A stretch of 31,333 bases of DNA from Alphaproteobacteria bacterium. GTDB lineage: Bacteria > Pseudomonadota > Alphaproteobacteria > Rhodobacterales > Rhodobacteraceae. Below are positions 15,503 through 22,973 of this stretch, in pieces. Made by a program: the position numbers and the translations under genes. Positions within the stretch are counted from its first letter, which is position 1, and the number at the start of each line of letters is the position of its first letter. A model generated the notes under the pieces. The model worked only from the letters and a program-made list of their open reading frames with translations, did not search any database and was not told the DNA's origin. The stretch is from the NCBI GenBank assembly GCA_024277955.1, contig JAJRUE010000254.1:1-31333 (forward strand), given 5' to 3'.

Positions 15503-16287
15503 TTCGCTCGTTCTCCCTGCATGCTGTTCACCGGGCGGCGCTGGCGTTCCTTTTCGATCACCACGATCGAATCGTGGAAATGCAGCGCGCCGACGCTGTC
15601 GCGGAAATGGTCCAGTTTCTGCCCCTCGTCATGCCACCAGTGGTGCATGTCGTCGATCAGGGTCTTGAAGTCGTTCATCACGTTCGAGGCCGCGTGGTAG
15701 CCGCCGCCGTAATCCGTCCAGTAGGCGGCGTGCAGATCCTCGACCATGTAGACGCCGCCCTCGGACAGGCGCGGATAGAGAACCCGCAGGCTTTCGCGGA
15801 TGTGGTCCGAACGGTGCGACCCGTCGTCCAGCACGATGTCGATCCCGCCCATTTCATCCACCACCGACGCCAGAAAGTCCGGATCCGCCTGCGAACCGAT
15901 GCGCACCTGCCCGCTTTGCCCGTCGAAGCGGGCGCAGTCGGGGTTGATGTCGATGCCGAAGATCCGCGCATCCGCACCCAGATAATCGCGCCACAGATCC
16001 AGCGATCCGCCTTCGAACACGCCGATTTCCAGCATCCGCACGTCGCTGCCGCGAAAGCGCTCGAAATAGCGTTCGTAGATCGGCAGGTAGTGGTGCCACT
16101 TGTGGATGATGGCGCCGGTCTTGGTCCAGAACAGGCGTTCCAGGTCGCTCAGAGCTTCGAGATCGGGCACGCTGCCGTCATGGCCAAAGTCGGAAATGTC
16201 GCGCTGGCCGATTTCGTGGGGGGCCTGCGCCGGCGTCGCGGCCGGATCGGCGGGCGCCGGGGGCGCGGGTTTCTTGCGCGGCCACAT
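15499..16287 (-). CDS. Class I SAM-dependent methyltransferase
   Basis: A 262-residue soluble protein. After a Pro/Ala-rich basic N-terminus (residues 3-24), the Rossmann methyltransferase core begins at about 83: motif I MLEIGVFEGG (85-94), an acidic residue ending the second strand (GIDINPD, 111-117), then IVLDDGSHRSDH (151-162) and VYMVEDLH (179-186). The DDGSH and EDLH segments resemble metal-assisted sugar or small-molecule O-methyltransferases (MycE-like) as I remember them; substrate and metal are not shown. It begins 5 nt after the nuoF stop, and its stop overlaps the next gene by 4 nt. It is not an L-isoaspartyl methyltransferase by motif. A role with complex I is inferred only from position. 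Confidence 0.88.
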   Translation of the reverse strand: MWPRKKPAPPAPADPAATPAQAPHEIGQRDISDFGHDGSVPDLEALSDLERLFWTKTGAIIHKWHHYLPIYERYFERFRGSDVRMLEIGVFEGGSLDLWRDYLGADARIFGIDINPDCARFDGQSGQVRIGSQADPDFLASVVDEMGGIDIVLDDGSHRSDHIRESLRVLYPRLSEGGVYMVEDLHAAYWTDYGGGYHAASNVMNDFKTLIDDMHHWWHDEGQKLDHFRDSVGALHFHDSIVVIEKERQRRPVNSMQGERAK

Positions 16288-16292
16288 CCCGC

Positions 16293-17582
16293 CTACTCCG
16301 CCGCTACCGCGCGGCCGGCCTTGCGCGCCTTGATCCGGTCTTCGATTTCATCGCGAAAATGGCGCACGAGCCCCTGGATCGGCCAGGCCGCCGCATCGCC
16401 AAGGGCGCAGATCGTATGGCCCTCGACCTGCTTGGTCACGTCGATCAGCATGTCGATTTCCTCGATCTCGGCGTCGCCCGTCACCAGGCGTTCCATCAGC
16501 CGCATCATCCAGCCGGTGCCTTCTCGGCACGGGGTGCACTGGCCGCAGCTTTCGTGCTTGTAAAACGCGCTCAGCCGCCAGATCGCCTTGATGATGTCGG
16601 TGGACTGGTCCATCACGATCACCGCCGCGGTGCCAAGCCCCGACTGGTGCTCGCGCAGCCAGTCGAAATCCATGATCGCCTCGCGCGCCAGATCGCCCGG
16701 CAACAGCGGCACCGACGAGCCACCCGGGATCACCGCCTTGAGGTTGTCCCAGCCGCCGCGGATGCCGCCGCAGTGCTTGTCGATCAGTTCCTCGAAGGAA
16801 ATCGACATGGCTTCTTCGACCACGCAGGGGTTGTTGACGTGGCCCGAGATCGCAAACAGCTTGGTGCCGGCGTTGTTGGGTCGCCCGAAGGAGGCAAACC
16901 AGTCCGCGCCGCGGCGCAGGATCGTGGGCACCACCGCGATGCTTTCGACGTTGTTCACCGTGGTCGGGCAGCCATAGAGCCCGGCGCCCGCCGGAAACGG
17001 CGGCTTCATGCGCGGCATGCCCTTCTTGCCCTCGAGGCTTTCCAGAAGCGCGGTTTCCTCGCCGCAGATATAGGCCCCGGCCCCGTGGTGCAGGTAAAGG
17101 TCGAAATCCCAGCCCGAACCGGCGGCGTTCCGGCCCAGCAGGCCGGCGTCATAGCATTCGTCGATCGCCGCCTGCAGCGCCTCGCGCTCGCGGATGTATT
17201 CGCCGCGCAGGTAGATGTAGCAGGTGTGGGCGTTCATCGCGAAGGACGCGATCAGCGCGCCCTCGATCAGCGTATGCGGGTCGTGGCGCATGATCTCGCG
17301 GTCCTTGCAGGTGCCCGGTTCGCTTTCGTCGGCGTTGATCACCAGATAGGCGGGCCGACCGTCGCTTTCCTTGGGCATGAAGGACCACTTGAGCCCGGTG
17401 GGAAAGCCCGCGCCGCCGCGCCCGCGCAGCCCCGAGGCCTTCATCTGTTCCACGATCTTGTCGCGGCCCTGCTTGATGATCCCGGCGGTACCGTCCCAAT
17501 GGCCGCGCGCCCGCGCCCCGGCAAGGGTGCGTTCGTGCATGCCGTAGAGGTTGGTAAAGATCCGGTCCTGATCCTTCAGCAT
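16293..17582 (-). CDS. nuoF: NADH-quinone oxidoreductase subunit F
   Basis: A 429-residue NADH- and FMN-binding subunit where electrons enter complex I. The glycine-rich NADH/FMN loop GRGGAGFPTGLKW is at residues 54-66, NADESEPGTCKD follows, and GAGAYICGEETALLESLEG (about 168-186) is the FMN site. The [4Fe-4S] N3 ligands are Cys346, 349 and 352 (SCGQCTPC) plus Cys392. Length is normal. The ATG at 17582 lies 10 nt after the DUF5337 stop with AGGAAG before it. It is separated from nuoG by three non-core genes, whereas nuoEFG are adjacent in enterobacteria. Confidence 0.98.
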   Translation of the reverse strand: MLKDQDRIFTNLYGMHERTLAGARARGHWDGTAGIIKQGRDKIVEQMKASGLRGRGGAGFPTGLKWSFMPKESDGRPAYLVINADESEPGTCKDREIMRHDPHTLIEGALIASFAMNAHTCYIYLRGEYIREREALQAAIDECYDAGLLGRNAAGSGWDFDLYLHHGAGAYICGEETALLESLEGKKGMPRMKPPFPAGAGLYGCPTTVNNVESIAVVPTILRRGADWFASFGRPNNAGTKLFAISGHVNNPCVVEEAMSISFEELIDKHCGGIRGGWDNLKAVIPGGSSVPLLPGDLAREAIMDFDWLREHQSGLGTAAVIVMDQSTDIIKAIWRLSAFYKHESCGQCTPCREGTGWMMRLMERLVTGDAEIEEIDMLIDVTKQVEGHTICALGDAAAWPIQGLVRHFRDEIEDRIKARKAGRAVAAE

Positions 17583-17592
17583 CTGTGTCTTC

Positions 17593-17820
17593 CTACTCTT
17601 CCCGGCGCGCGCGCCAGATTTGATAAATCACCACCAGCGACCAGACGAACCCGGCCAGCGCCAACAGATCGAACAGCACCGCATAGCGGCCCGGCAGGCC
17701 GATCCGCCCGCCGATGAAATTGCCGCCCAGCCAAAGGATCATCGTCGCCGCAATGACGATCGACACCATGCGCGTCTTGCGCTCGGTCGCCTTTTGCTGA
17801 TCGTCCTTGCCGCTGGCCAT
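17593..17820 (-). CDS. Small two-helix membrane protein, DUF5337-like
   Basis: A 75-residue protein with a charged N-terminus (SGKDDQQKATERKTR), two hydrophobic helices (about 18-38, MVSIVIAATMILWLGGNFIG, and about 48-67, AVLFDLLALAGFVWSLVVIY) and a basic end RARREE. It matches my memory of DUF5337, a Rhodobacterales family found beside nuoF, but this cannot be confirmed here. It lies 16 nt after the helix-hairpin-helix gene and 10 nt before nuoF. The function is unknown; an assembly or accessory role for complex I is inferred from its fixed place. Confidence 0.85.
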   Translation of the reverse strand: MASGKDDQQKATERKTRMVSIVIAATMILWLGGNFIGGRIGLPGRYAVLFDLLALAGFVWSLVVIYQIWRARREE

Positions 17821-17836
17821 GGTGCCTGCTCATCCT

Positions 17837-18496
17837 TCAGTAAACGTCGCCCTTGCGGACGCGTCGCGAAAATTCGGTGCTGCCGCCCTGGGCCAGCACC
17901 CGTGCCTGTTCCACCCAGTTGTCGCGGCTGGCGCGCCCCTTGAACCCCTTGAGGTTGGCGTCGAGCCAGGCGATTTCCTCGGCGCTCCAGCCGGCGATCT
18001 GGTCAAAGTGGTAGATGCCCAGCGAATTGAGCAGTTGTTCAAGTTTCGGCCCCACGCCCTCGATCTGCTTGAGATCATCGGCCTTGCCGCCGCGCGGCGA
18101 AGACAACGGCGCAGGCTTGCCCGCCTCGGGGCTGCTGGCGGATGTCGTCTTGGCGGGGGTTTGGGCCGCGGGCGTGGTTGCTGCCTTGGCGGCGGGTTCG
18201 GCGACGGGTTCTGCAGCCGGCGTCCCGGCGGGTTTGTCGGCCTTGGGCGCGGGCGCATCCGCTTCGGCTGGCGTCGCCGCCGCAGCCACCCCGGTCTCGG
18301 CATCGCCCGCGTCTTCGTCGTCGCGATAAAACCCGATCCAGATCAGGGTCGCCACCAGAAGCGCAATCAGGATCGCCAGCAACGCCGCCGGACCGGTGTC
18401 ATAGGACGCGGCGAAAATCAGCACGGCAAAGCTGGCCACGCCGACCGTTATCGCCACCCCCCAGATCTTCCCCACGTTCGTTGTTCCGTCCGACAT
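17837..18496 (-). CDS. Membrane-anchored helix-hairpin-helix protein sharing the NuoE C-terminal domain
   Basis: A 219-residue protein in three parts. Two transmembrane helices lie at about 11-30 and 36-56. An Ala/Pro/Glu-rich flexible linker covers 60-139. A C-terminal helix-hairpin-helix domain begins at 140 (DDLKQIEGVGPKLEQLLNSL) and continues through WSAEEIAWLDANLKGFKGR to VLAQGG. By my residue count this domain is about 75% identical (55 of 73) to the C-terminus of NuoE encoded just upstream. IEGVGPKLEQLL is the helix-hairpin-helix core; such folds bind DNA or proteins, and next to NuoE a protein contact is more likely. It sits 45 nt after nuoE. The biochemical role is unknown. Confidence 0.88.
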   Translation of the reverse strand: MSDGTTNVGKIWGVAITVGVASFAVLIFAASYDTGPAALLAILIALLVATLIWIGFYRDDEDAGDAETGVAAAATPAEADAPAPKADKPAGTPAAEPVAEPAAKAATTPAAQTPAKTTSASSPEAGKPAPLSSPRGGKADDLKQIEGVGPKLEQLLNSLGIYHFDQIAGWSAEEIAWLDANLKGFKGRASRDNWVEQARVLAQGGSTEFSRRVRKGDVY

Positions 18497-18541
18497 GATT
18501 GCATGCCCCCTGTTTTCAGCTGTTGCGGTGTTATGCGCCCG

Positions 18542-19636
18542 TCAGTATTTCGCCCTTTTCGAGAATTCCGTCTGCCCGCCTTCGGCCAGCACCCTGGCCT
18601 GCGAGACCCAGTCGTCGCGGCTGACCCGGCCCTTGAAGCCCACCAGGTTCTGATCGACCCAGGCGATTTCTTCGTCGGTCCAGTTGGCGATCTGGTCGTA
18701 GTGGAAAAACCCCAGCGAATTCAGCAGTTTTTCCAGCTTGGGACCGACGCCCTTGATCATCTTCAGATCGTCCGGGGCGCCTTCGCGCGCCGCTTTCAGC
18801 GCTTCGGGGCGCTTGCCCGGCCCGGTGGCCGCCGCCGCAGTTTGCGCAGTGCTGTCCGCCTTGGCGGCGGGTCTGGCGGCGGGTTTCGTGGCCTTTTTCG
18901 CAGGCTTTTTCGCAGCTTTCGCCGCCTTGCCGCCCAGCCAGGGCGTGCTCAGCGGCACTTCGGCGCCGTCGATCCGCTTGATCGTGTCGCCGGTGTCTAC
19001 CGCCAGCTGTACGCTGGCATTATACTGCGTGCGCCCGCCTTCATGTTCGGTGAGGCTGGTCAGGCCGGTCAGCGGTTCGGCCGCGTAGCGCCCGTTCTGA
19101 GGCCCCGGCACCGGAACCCGCCCGGCGGCCATCTCGTCGATGATCTCGGCCAGTTTTTCCGCCGTGAGGTCTTCGTAGTAATCCTTGCCGATCTGCGCCA
19201 TCGGGGCGTTGGAACAGGCGCCCAGGCATTCGACCTCTTCCCAGCTGAACTTGCCGTCGGCGGACAGCTGGTGCGGCGCCGGCGCGATCTTTTCGCGGCA
19301 GACGCCGATCAGGTCTTCGGCCCCGCAGATCATGCAGGACGTGGTGCCGCAAACCTGAATATGGGCAACGGATCCAACGGGTTGCAGCTGGAACATGAAG
19401 TAGAACGTCGCCACTTCCAGCACCCGGATATAGGCCATGCCAAGCATGTCGGCGATGTGCTCGATGGCGGGGCGCGTCAGCCAGCCTTCCTGTTCCTGGG
19501 CGCGCCACAGCAGCGGAATGACGGCGCTGGCCTGGCGGCCTTCGGGGTATTTGGTGATCTGCGCTTCGGCCCAGGCCTGGTTGGCCGGGGTGAAGGCAAA
19601 GCTTTCGGGTTGTTCGTGGTGCAGACGACGTAGCAT
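18542..19636 (-). CDS. nuoE: NADH-quinone oxidoreductase subunit E with C-terminal helix-hairpin-helix extension
   Basis: A 364-residue protein, far longer than E. coli NuoE (166). Residues 1 to about 170 are the thioredoxin-like [2Fe-2S] (N1a) subunit with ligands Cys96, Cys101, Cys137 and Cys141 (CGTTSC and CLGAC). Residues 171-234 are an unrecognised connector. Residues 235-288 are a Lys/Ala/Pro-rich histone-H1-like linker (KAAKAAKKPAKKATKPAARP). Residues 289-364 form a helix-hairpin-helix domain (MIKGVGPKLEKLLNSLG) that recurs in the next gene. The ATG at 19636 shares one base with the upstream stop (TGATG). The extension is not needed for electron transfer in other bacteria; its role is unknown. 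Confidence 0.97.
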   Translation of the reverse strand: MLRRLHHEQPESFAFTPANQAWAEAQITKYPEGRQASAVIPLLWRAQEQEGWLTRPAIEHIADMLGMAYIRVLEVATFYFMFQLQPVGSVAHIQVCGTTSCMICGAEDLIGVCREKIAPAPHQLSADGKFSWEEVECLGACSNAPMAQIGKDYYEDLTAEKLAEIIDEMAAGRVPVPGPQNGRYAAEPLTGLTSLTEHEGGRTQYNASVQLAVDTGDTIKRIDGAEVPLSTPWLGGKAAKAAKKPAKKATKPAARPAAKADSTAQTAAAATGPGKRPEALKAAREGAPDDLKMIKGVGPKLEKLLNSLGFFHYDQIANWTDEEIAWVDQNLVGFKGRVSRDDWVSQARVLAEGGQTEFSKRAKY

Positions 19637-20007
19637 CAGGCAGCTCCGGCATTGAGATGAACGAGCAGCGCCGCCGCGGCAACGATGGCCGAGAACACCG
19701 CAGAAAAGACATGTTTGAAGAACGGCTTGCGGTGGCGGGCATAGATCCGGGCGTCATGGGCCGCGCTCAGCCCGGTGGCGGCAAAGACGAATGCGATCAG
19801 CGCCGGTTCGCCGTCATAGAGCGCCCCGGCCATGATCAGCGCCATCGCCAGATAGCGGTTGGCCATGACTTCCGGCAGGTAGTCCCGCTCATGGGTGGCG
19901 AAGGTCAGACCGCGCTCGGGCTTCCAGAAGAACAGAACCGCCAGCCAGACGACGATACCGGTCAGGAACAGCGCCGGAGCGGACACATACATGGGCAGGC
20001 CGCTCAT
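19636..20007 (-). CDS. Small polytopic membrane protein between nuoD and nuoE
   Basis: A 123-residue protein with about four hydrophobic segments: 11-28 (PALFLTGIVVWLAVLFFW), 51-64, 68-83 and 100-118 (VFSAVFSAIVAAAALLVHL). A polar loop with ERDYLPEVMANR follows the first helix and a basic loop ARHRKPFFKH precedes the last. The ATG at 20007 overlaps the nuoD stop by 4 nt, and the stop overlaps the nuoE start by 1 nt, which makes it a coupled operon member. I recognise no family. The two histidines and acidic residues in loops do not form a known metal motif. Confidence 0.88.
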   Translation of the reverse strand: MSGLPMYVSAPALFLTGIVVWLAVLFFWKPERGLTFATHERDYLPEVMANRYLAMALIMAGALYDGEPALIAFVFAATGLSAAHDARIYARHRKPFFKHVFSAVFSAIVAAAALLVHLNAGAA

Positions 20008-21221
20008 CTGTCGATCTCCCCGAACACCACGTCGAGCGAGCCGATCAGCGCCGAACAGTCGGCCAGCATGTGCCCCTTGGACATGTAGTCCATCGCCTGC
20101 AGATGCGCAAACCCCGGCGCGCGGATCTTGGCGCGATACGGCTTGTTGGTGCCGTCCGACACCATGTAGATGCCGAACTCGCCCTTGGGGGCCTCGATCG
20201 CGGCGTAGACTTCGCCGGCGGGCACGTGGAAGCCTTCGGTATACAGCTTGAAGTGATGGATCAGCGCCTCCATCGAGGTCTTCATCTCGCGGCGCGGCGG
20301 CGGCGTCAGCTTGCCGCGCGCCAGCACGTCGCCCTGCCCGTCCGGGGCGCGCAGCTTTTCGATCGCCTGCAGGATGATGCTGGTGGATTGCAGCATTTCC
20401 TCCATCCGCACCAGGTAGCGGTCGTAGCAGTCGCCGTTCTTGCCCACCGGGATCTGGAAGTCGAATTCGTCGTAGCATTCGTAAGGTTGCGCCCGGCGCA
20501 GATCCCAGGCCATGCCCGAGCCGCGCACCATCACCCCGGAAAATCCCCAGTCCAGCGCTTCTTTTTCCGAGATGATGCCGATATCGACATTGCGCTGCTT
20601 GAAGATGCGGTTTTCGGTCAACAGGCCGGCGATGTCGTCGAGATGGGCGGGAAATTCATGCGCCCACTGTTCGATATCGTCGAGCAAGTCGGGCGTCAGA
20701 TCCTGGTGCACCCCGCCGGGGCGGAAATAGGCGGCGTGCAGCCGCGCCCCGCAGGCGCGTTCGTAAAACACCATCAGCTTTTCGCGTTCCTCGAACCCCC
20801 AGAGCGGCGGCGTCAGCGCGCCCACGTCCATCGCTTGCGTGGTGACGTTCAGCAAATGGTTCAGGATGCGGCCGATTTCGGAAAACAGCACCCGGATCAG
20901 CGAGGCCCGGCGCGGGATTTCCACGCCGGTCAGCTTTTCGATCGCCAGGCACCAGGCGTGTTCCTGGTTCATCGGCGCCACATAGTCGAGCCGGTCGAGA
21001 TAGGGCAGGCTTTGCAGGTAGGTGCGGCTTTCCATCAGCTTTTCGGTGCCGCGGTGCAACAGGCCGATATGCGGATCGCAGCGTTCGATGACTTCGCCGT
21101 CAAGTTCCAGAACCATGCGCAAAACGCCATGCGCCGCAGGGTGTTGCGGGCCGAAGTTGATGTTGAAGTTGCGGATTTTCTGTTCGCCGCTCAGCGCGTC
21201 GTCAAAGTTTCCGTCCATCAT
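20004..21221 (-). CDS. nuoD: NADH-quinone oxidoreductase subunit D
   Basis: A 405-residue 49-kDa-type subunit that forms the quinone-binding site of complex I with NuoB. NFNINFGPQHPAAHGVLR (quinone-site His region), HIGLLHRGTEKLME, and SVVRG-type downstream motifs such as MVRGSGMAWDLRR are present. The C-terminus ends DVVFGEIDR, as in the [NiFe]-hydrogenase-like family. NuoC and NuoD are separate here, unlike the E. coli fusion. The frame extends upstream, but the ATG at 21221 (followed by a second ATG) is chosen because it overlaps the sulfotransferase stop by 4 nt and fits the family N-terminus. The stop overlaps the next gene by 4 nt. Confidence 0.98.
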   Translation of the reverse strand: MMDGNFDDALSGEQKIRNFNINFGPQHPAAHGVLRMVLELDGEVIERCDPHIGLLHRGTEKLMESRTYLQSLPYLDRLDYVAPMNQEHAWCLAIEKLTGVEIPRRASLIRVLFSEIGRILNHLLNVTTQAMDVGALTPPLWGFEEREKLMVFYERACGARLHAAYFRPGGVHQDLTPDLLDDIEQWAHEFPAHLDDIAGLLTENRIFKQRNVDIGIISEKEALDWGFSGVMVRGSGMAWDLRRAQPYECYDEFDFQIPVGKNGDCYDRYLVRMEEMLQSTSIILQAIEKLRAPDGQGDVLARGKLTPPPRREMKTSMEALIHHFKLYTEGFHVPAGEVYAAIEAPKGEFGIYMVSDGTNKPYRAKIRAPGFAHLQAMDYMSKGHMLADCSALIGSLDVVFGEIDR

Positions 21222-22123
21222 CGAATGACCTCTGCCATGTTGGCGCGCCAGGCCTCGGGGACGCGCCCCAGGCTTTGCTGCACGTAGTGATATTGCGGGG
21301 CCAGCCACTGGCGGGCGTGGCGGCGTTGTTCTTCGGTCATCTCGACCGCGGGGCCCACATGGACTGGCACATGCACCGCCGCCGGGCTGGGGCCTATCCC
21401 GAGAAAGGCGCACAGGCGGTCGATGGTGTCCTGGCGGAAAAGCTCTTCGTAGAACAGCACCAGCAGCCGGGTCGGGTCGAGCGCCCGATCGAGGCGCTCA
21501 AGCGCGCCGCGGTAGTCGCCGCGCAGGTGCATCCCGGGAAACCGGCCGCGCCCGTAGCGCCAGAACATGCGATTGGTGCGCGCCGGAATGTCCTCGGGCG
21601 CGCCGGCGCGCCGGGCGGCGTTCATCCGCAGGTGCGACCACAGGCGCGACACCGGATCGCGCAGCACGTAGACAAAGCGCGTGATCGGCGCCAGCGTCGC
21701 CATCTGCGCCAGCCGCCCCGCCGACAGCAGCGAATAGGCCGGCGTCACGTCGCCGATCAGCGCCTGCCCCCGGCGGCCGTGGTTGAGGTATTCCAGATAG
21801 GCCGGCACGTCTTCGCCGGCGCGCCGGTGCAGGGCGATCAGGTCCTGGTGGTCGGCGATCTTGCGCTGCAGCAGGTCCAGCCGGTCGCGCGGCGCCACCA
21901 GCAACTGATCGCGCAGCTCGGACAGACGCTGTTCCATCTCGTGCAGATGGAAGGCGCGTTCGCCGAAGTCCAGCGCGTCGAAATAGTGCAGCTCCTTGAC
22001 CGAACGCATGTGGCAGTCGGGGTGGCCTTCCAGGTAGCGGAACAGCCAGCTTGTCCCGGCCTTGGTCGCGCCGATGACAAAGGCCAGAACCTGGCCCGGG
22101 CTTTGGGGTTTTCGCTCAGCCAC
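21218..22123 (-). CDS. Sulfotransferase-domain protein
   Basis: A 301-residue protein from the GTG at 22123. The PAPS-binding 5'-phosphosulfate loop GATKAGTSWL is at residues 18-27, and the 3'-phosphate motif YVLRDPVSRLWSHLRM begins near 152 (RDPVSR 155-160). These resemble heparan- and carbohydrate-type sulfotransferases that transfer sulfate from PAPS. Acceptor-binding residues cannot be read. The GTG overlaps the stop of the 74-aa gene by 8 nt; an ATG at 22171 would lengthen it by 16 residues and overlap that gene by 56 nt, which I consider less likely. The 3' end overlaps nuoD by 4 nt. No complex I role is known to me; it may be a cytoplasmic enzyme merely co-transcribed. Confidence 0.9.
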   Translation of the reverse strand: MAERKPQSPGQVLAFVIGATKAGTSWLFRYLEGHPDCHMRSVKELHYFDALDFGERAFHLHEMEQRLSELRDQLLVAPRDRLDLLQRKIADHQDLIALHRRAGEDVPAYLEYLNHGRRGQALIGDVTPAYSLLSAGRLAQMATLAPITRFVYVLRDPVSRLWSHLRMNAARRAGAPEDIPARTNRMFWRYGRGRFPGMHLRGDYRGALERLDRALDPTRLLVLFYEELFRQDTIDRLCAFLGIGPSPAAVHVPVHVGPAVEMTEEQRRHARQWLAPQYHYVQQSLGRVPEAWRANMAEVIR

Positions 22124-22340
22124 CGTTCGATCCGCCTTCGGCGTCACCCGACAGCGTGTCCTTGAACGCAACCACCCACAGCAGGATCAGCGCGCCCAGC
22201 GGGATGACGGCGAAAATCGCCACCCACGAAGGAATGCCCGCGCGCGGCAGGATGCGCCAGAACGGCACGATCACCAGGGCCGCCAGGATCAGCATCCAGA
22301 TCAACCCGCTCGAATAGCCGTAGCCGCCATAGCCCATCAT
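22116..22340 (-). CDS. 74-aa two-helix membrane protein between nuoC and the sulfotransferase gene
   Basis: A 74-residue protein beginning MMGYGGYGYSSG, with hydrophobic helices at about 12-28 (LIWMLILAALVIVPFW) and 38-58 (WVAIFAVIPLGALILLWVVAF), a short loop RILPRAGIPS between them, and a Gly/Asp-rich tail. The loop-plus-helix pattern (LPRAGIPSW..FAVIPLG..) is common in small inner-membrane proteins, but I cannot name a family. The ATG at 22340 overlaps the nuoC stop by 4 nt; longer frames would enter nuoC. The 3' end overlaps the sulfotransferase GTG by 8 nt. Confidence 0.85.
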   Translation of the reverse strand: MMGYGGYGYSSGLIWMLILAALVIVPFWRILPRAGIPSWVAIFAVIPLGALILLWVVAFKDTLSGDAEGGSNGG

Positions 22341-22969
22341 TTCGCAGACTCCTGTTTTTCGTCGCCGGGCAGGATGTATTTCGCACCCTCCCACGGGGAC
22401 ATGAAATCGAACTGCCGGTATTCCTGGGTCAGGTTGACCGGTTCGTAGACGACCCGTTTTTCGGCTTCGTCGTAGCGCACTTCGGTATAGCCGGTGGTCG
22501 GGAAGTCCTTGCGCAGCGGGTGGCCGCGGAACCCGTAGTCGGTCAGGATGCGGCGCAGGTCCGGGTGGCCGGAAAACAGGATACCGAACATGTCGAAGAC
22601 TTCGCGTTCGTACCAGCCCGCCGAGGGGTGCAGATCGGTGATCGAGGGCACCATTTCGTCTTCGCGGACTTCGGTTTTCACCCGGATGCGCTGGTTCTGA
22701 TACATCGACAGGAAATGGTAGACCAGGTCAAAGCGCGCATCGCGCCCCGGATAGTCCACGGCGGTGATGTCGATCAGCGTCGAAAACCGGCAGTCCCGGT
22801 CGGTATCGAGGAATTCCACGAAAGCATGCAGCGACGACAGCGGCACGTTGACCGTCAGTTCGCCGTGGTTCACCTGCCAGCTAAGCACGCAATCGGGGCG
22901 CTGGGCCTCGATATGGGCGCCAAGCACGTTCATCGCTTCGCTCAGGGCTTCGGTTCGTGCGTCGCTCAT
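22337..22969 (-). CDS. nuoC: NADH-quinone oxidoreductase subunit C
   Basis: A 210-residue 30-kDa-type subunit of the complex I peripheral arm. The family signature is WYEREVFDMFGILFSGHPDL followed by RRILTDYGFRGHPLRKDFP. The N-terminal domain (residues about 30-75) carries LHAFVEFLDTDRDCRFSTLI and DITAVDYPG. It is a separate gene, not fused to nuoD. GAGGTAA, which contains the nuoB stop, provides the ribosome-binding site before the ATG at 22969. The stop overlaps the 74-aa gene by 4 nt, and nuoD follows only after two non-core genes. Confidence 0.98.
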   Translation of the reverse strand: MSDARTEALSEAMNVLGAHIEAQRPDCVLSWQVNHGELTVNVPLSSLHAFVEFLDTDRDCRFSTLIDITAVDYPGRDARFDLVYHFLSMYQNQRIRVKTEVREDEMVPSITDLHPSAGWYEREVFDMFGILFSGHPDLRRILTDYGFRGHPLRKDFPTTGYTEVRYDEAEKRVVYEPVNLTQEYRQFDFMSPWEGAKYILPGDEKQESAK

Positions 22970-22973
22970 CGGC

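Noticed and set aside
17807..19633. Plus-strand open frame of 608 codons opposite nuoE and the helix-hairpin-helix gene
   Set aside because: Shadow of two recognisable genes; no independent support.
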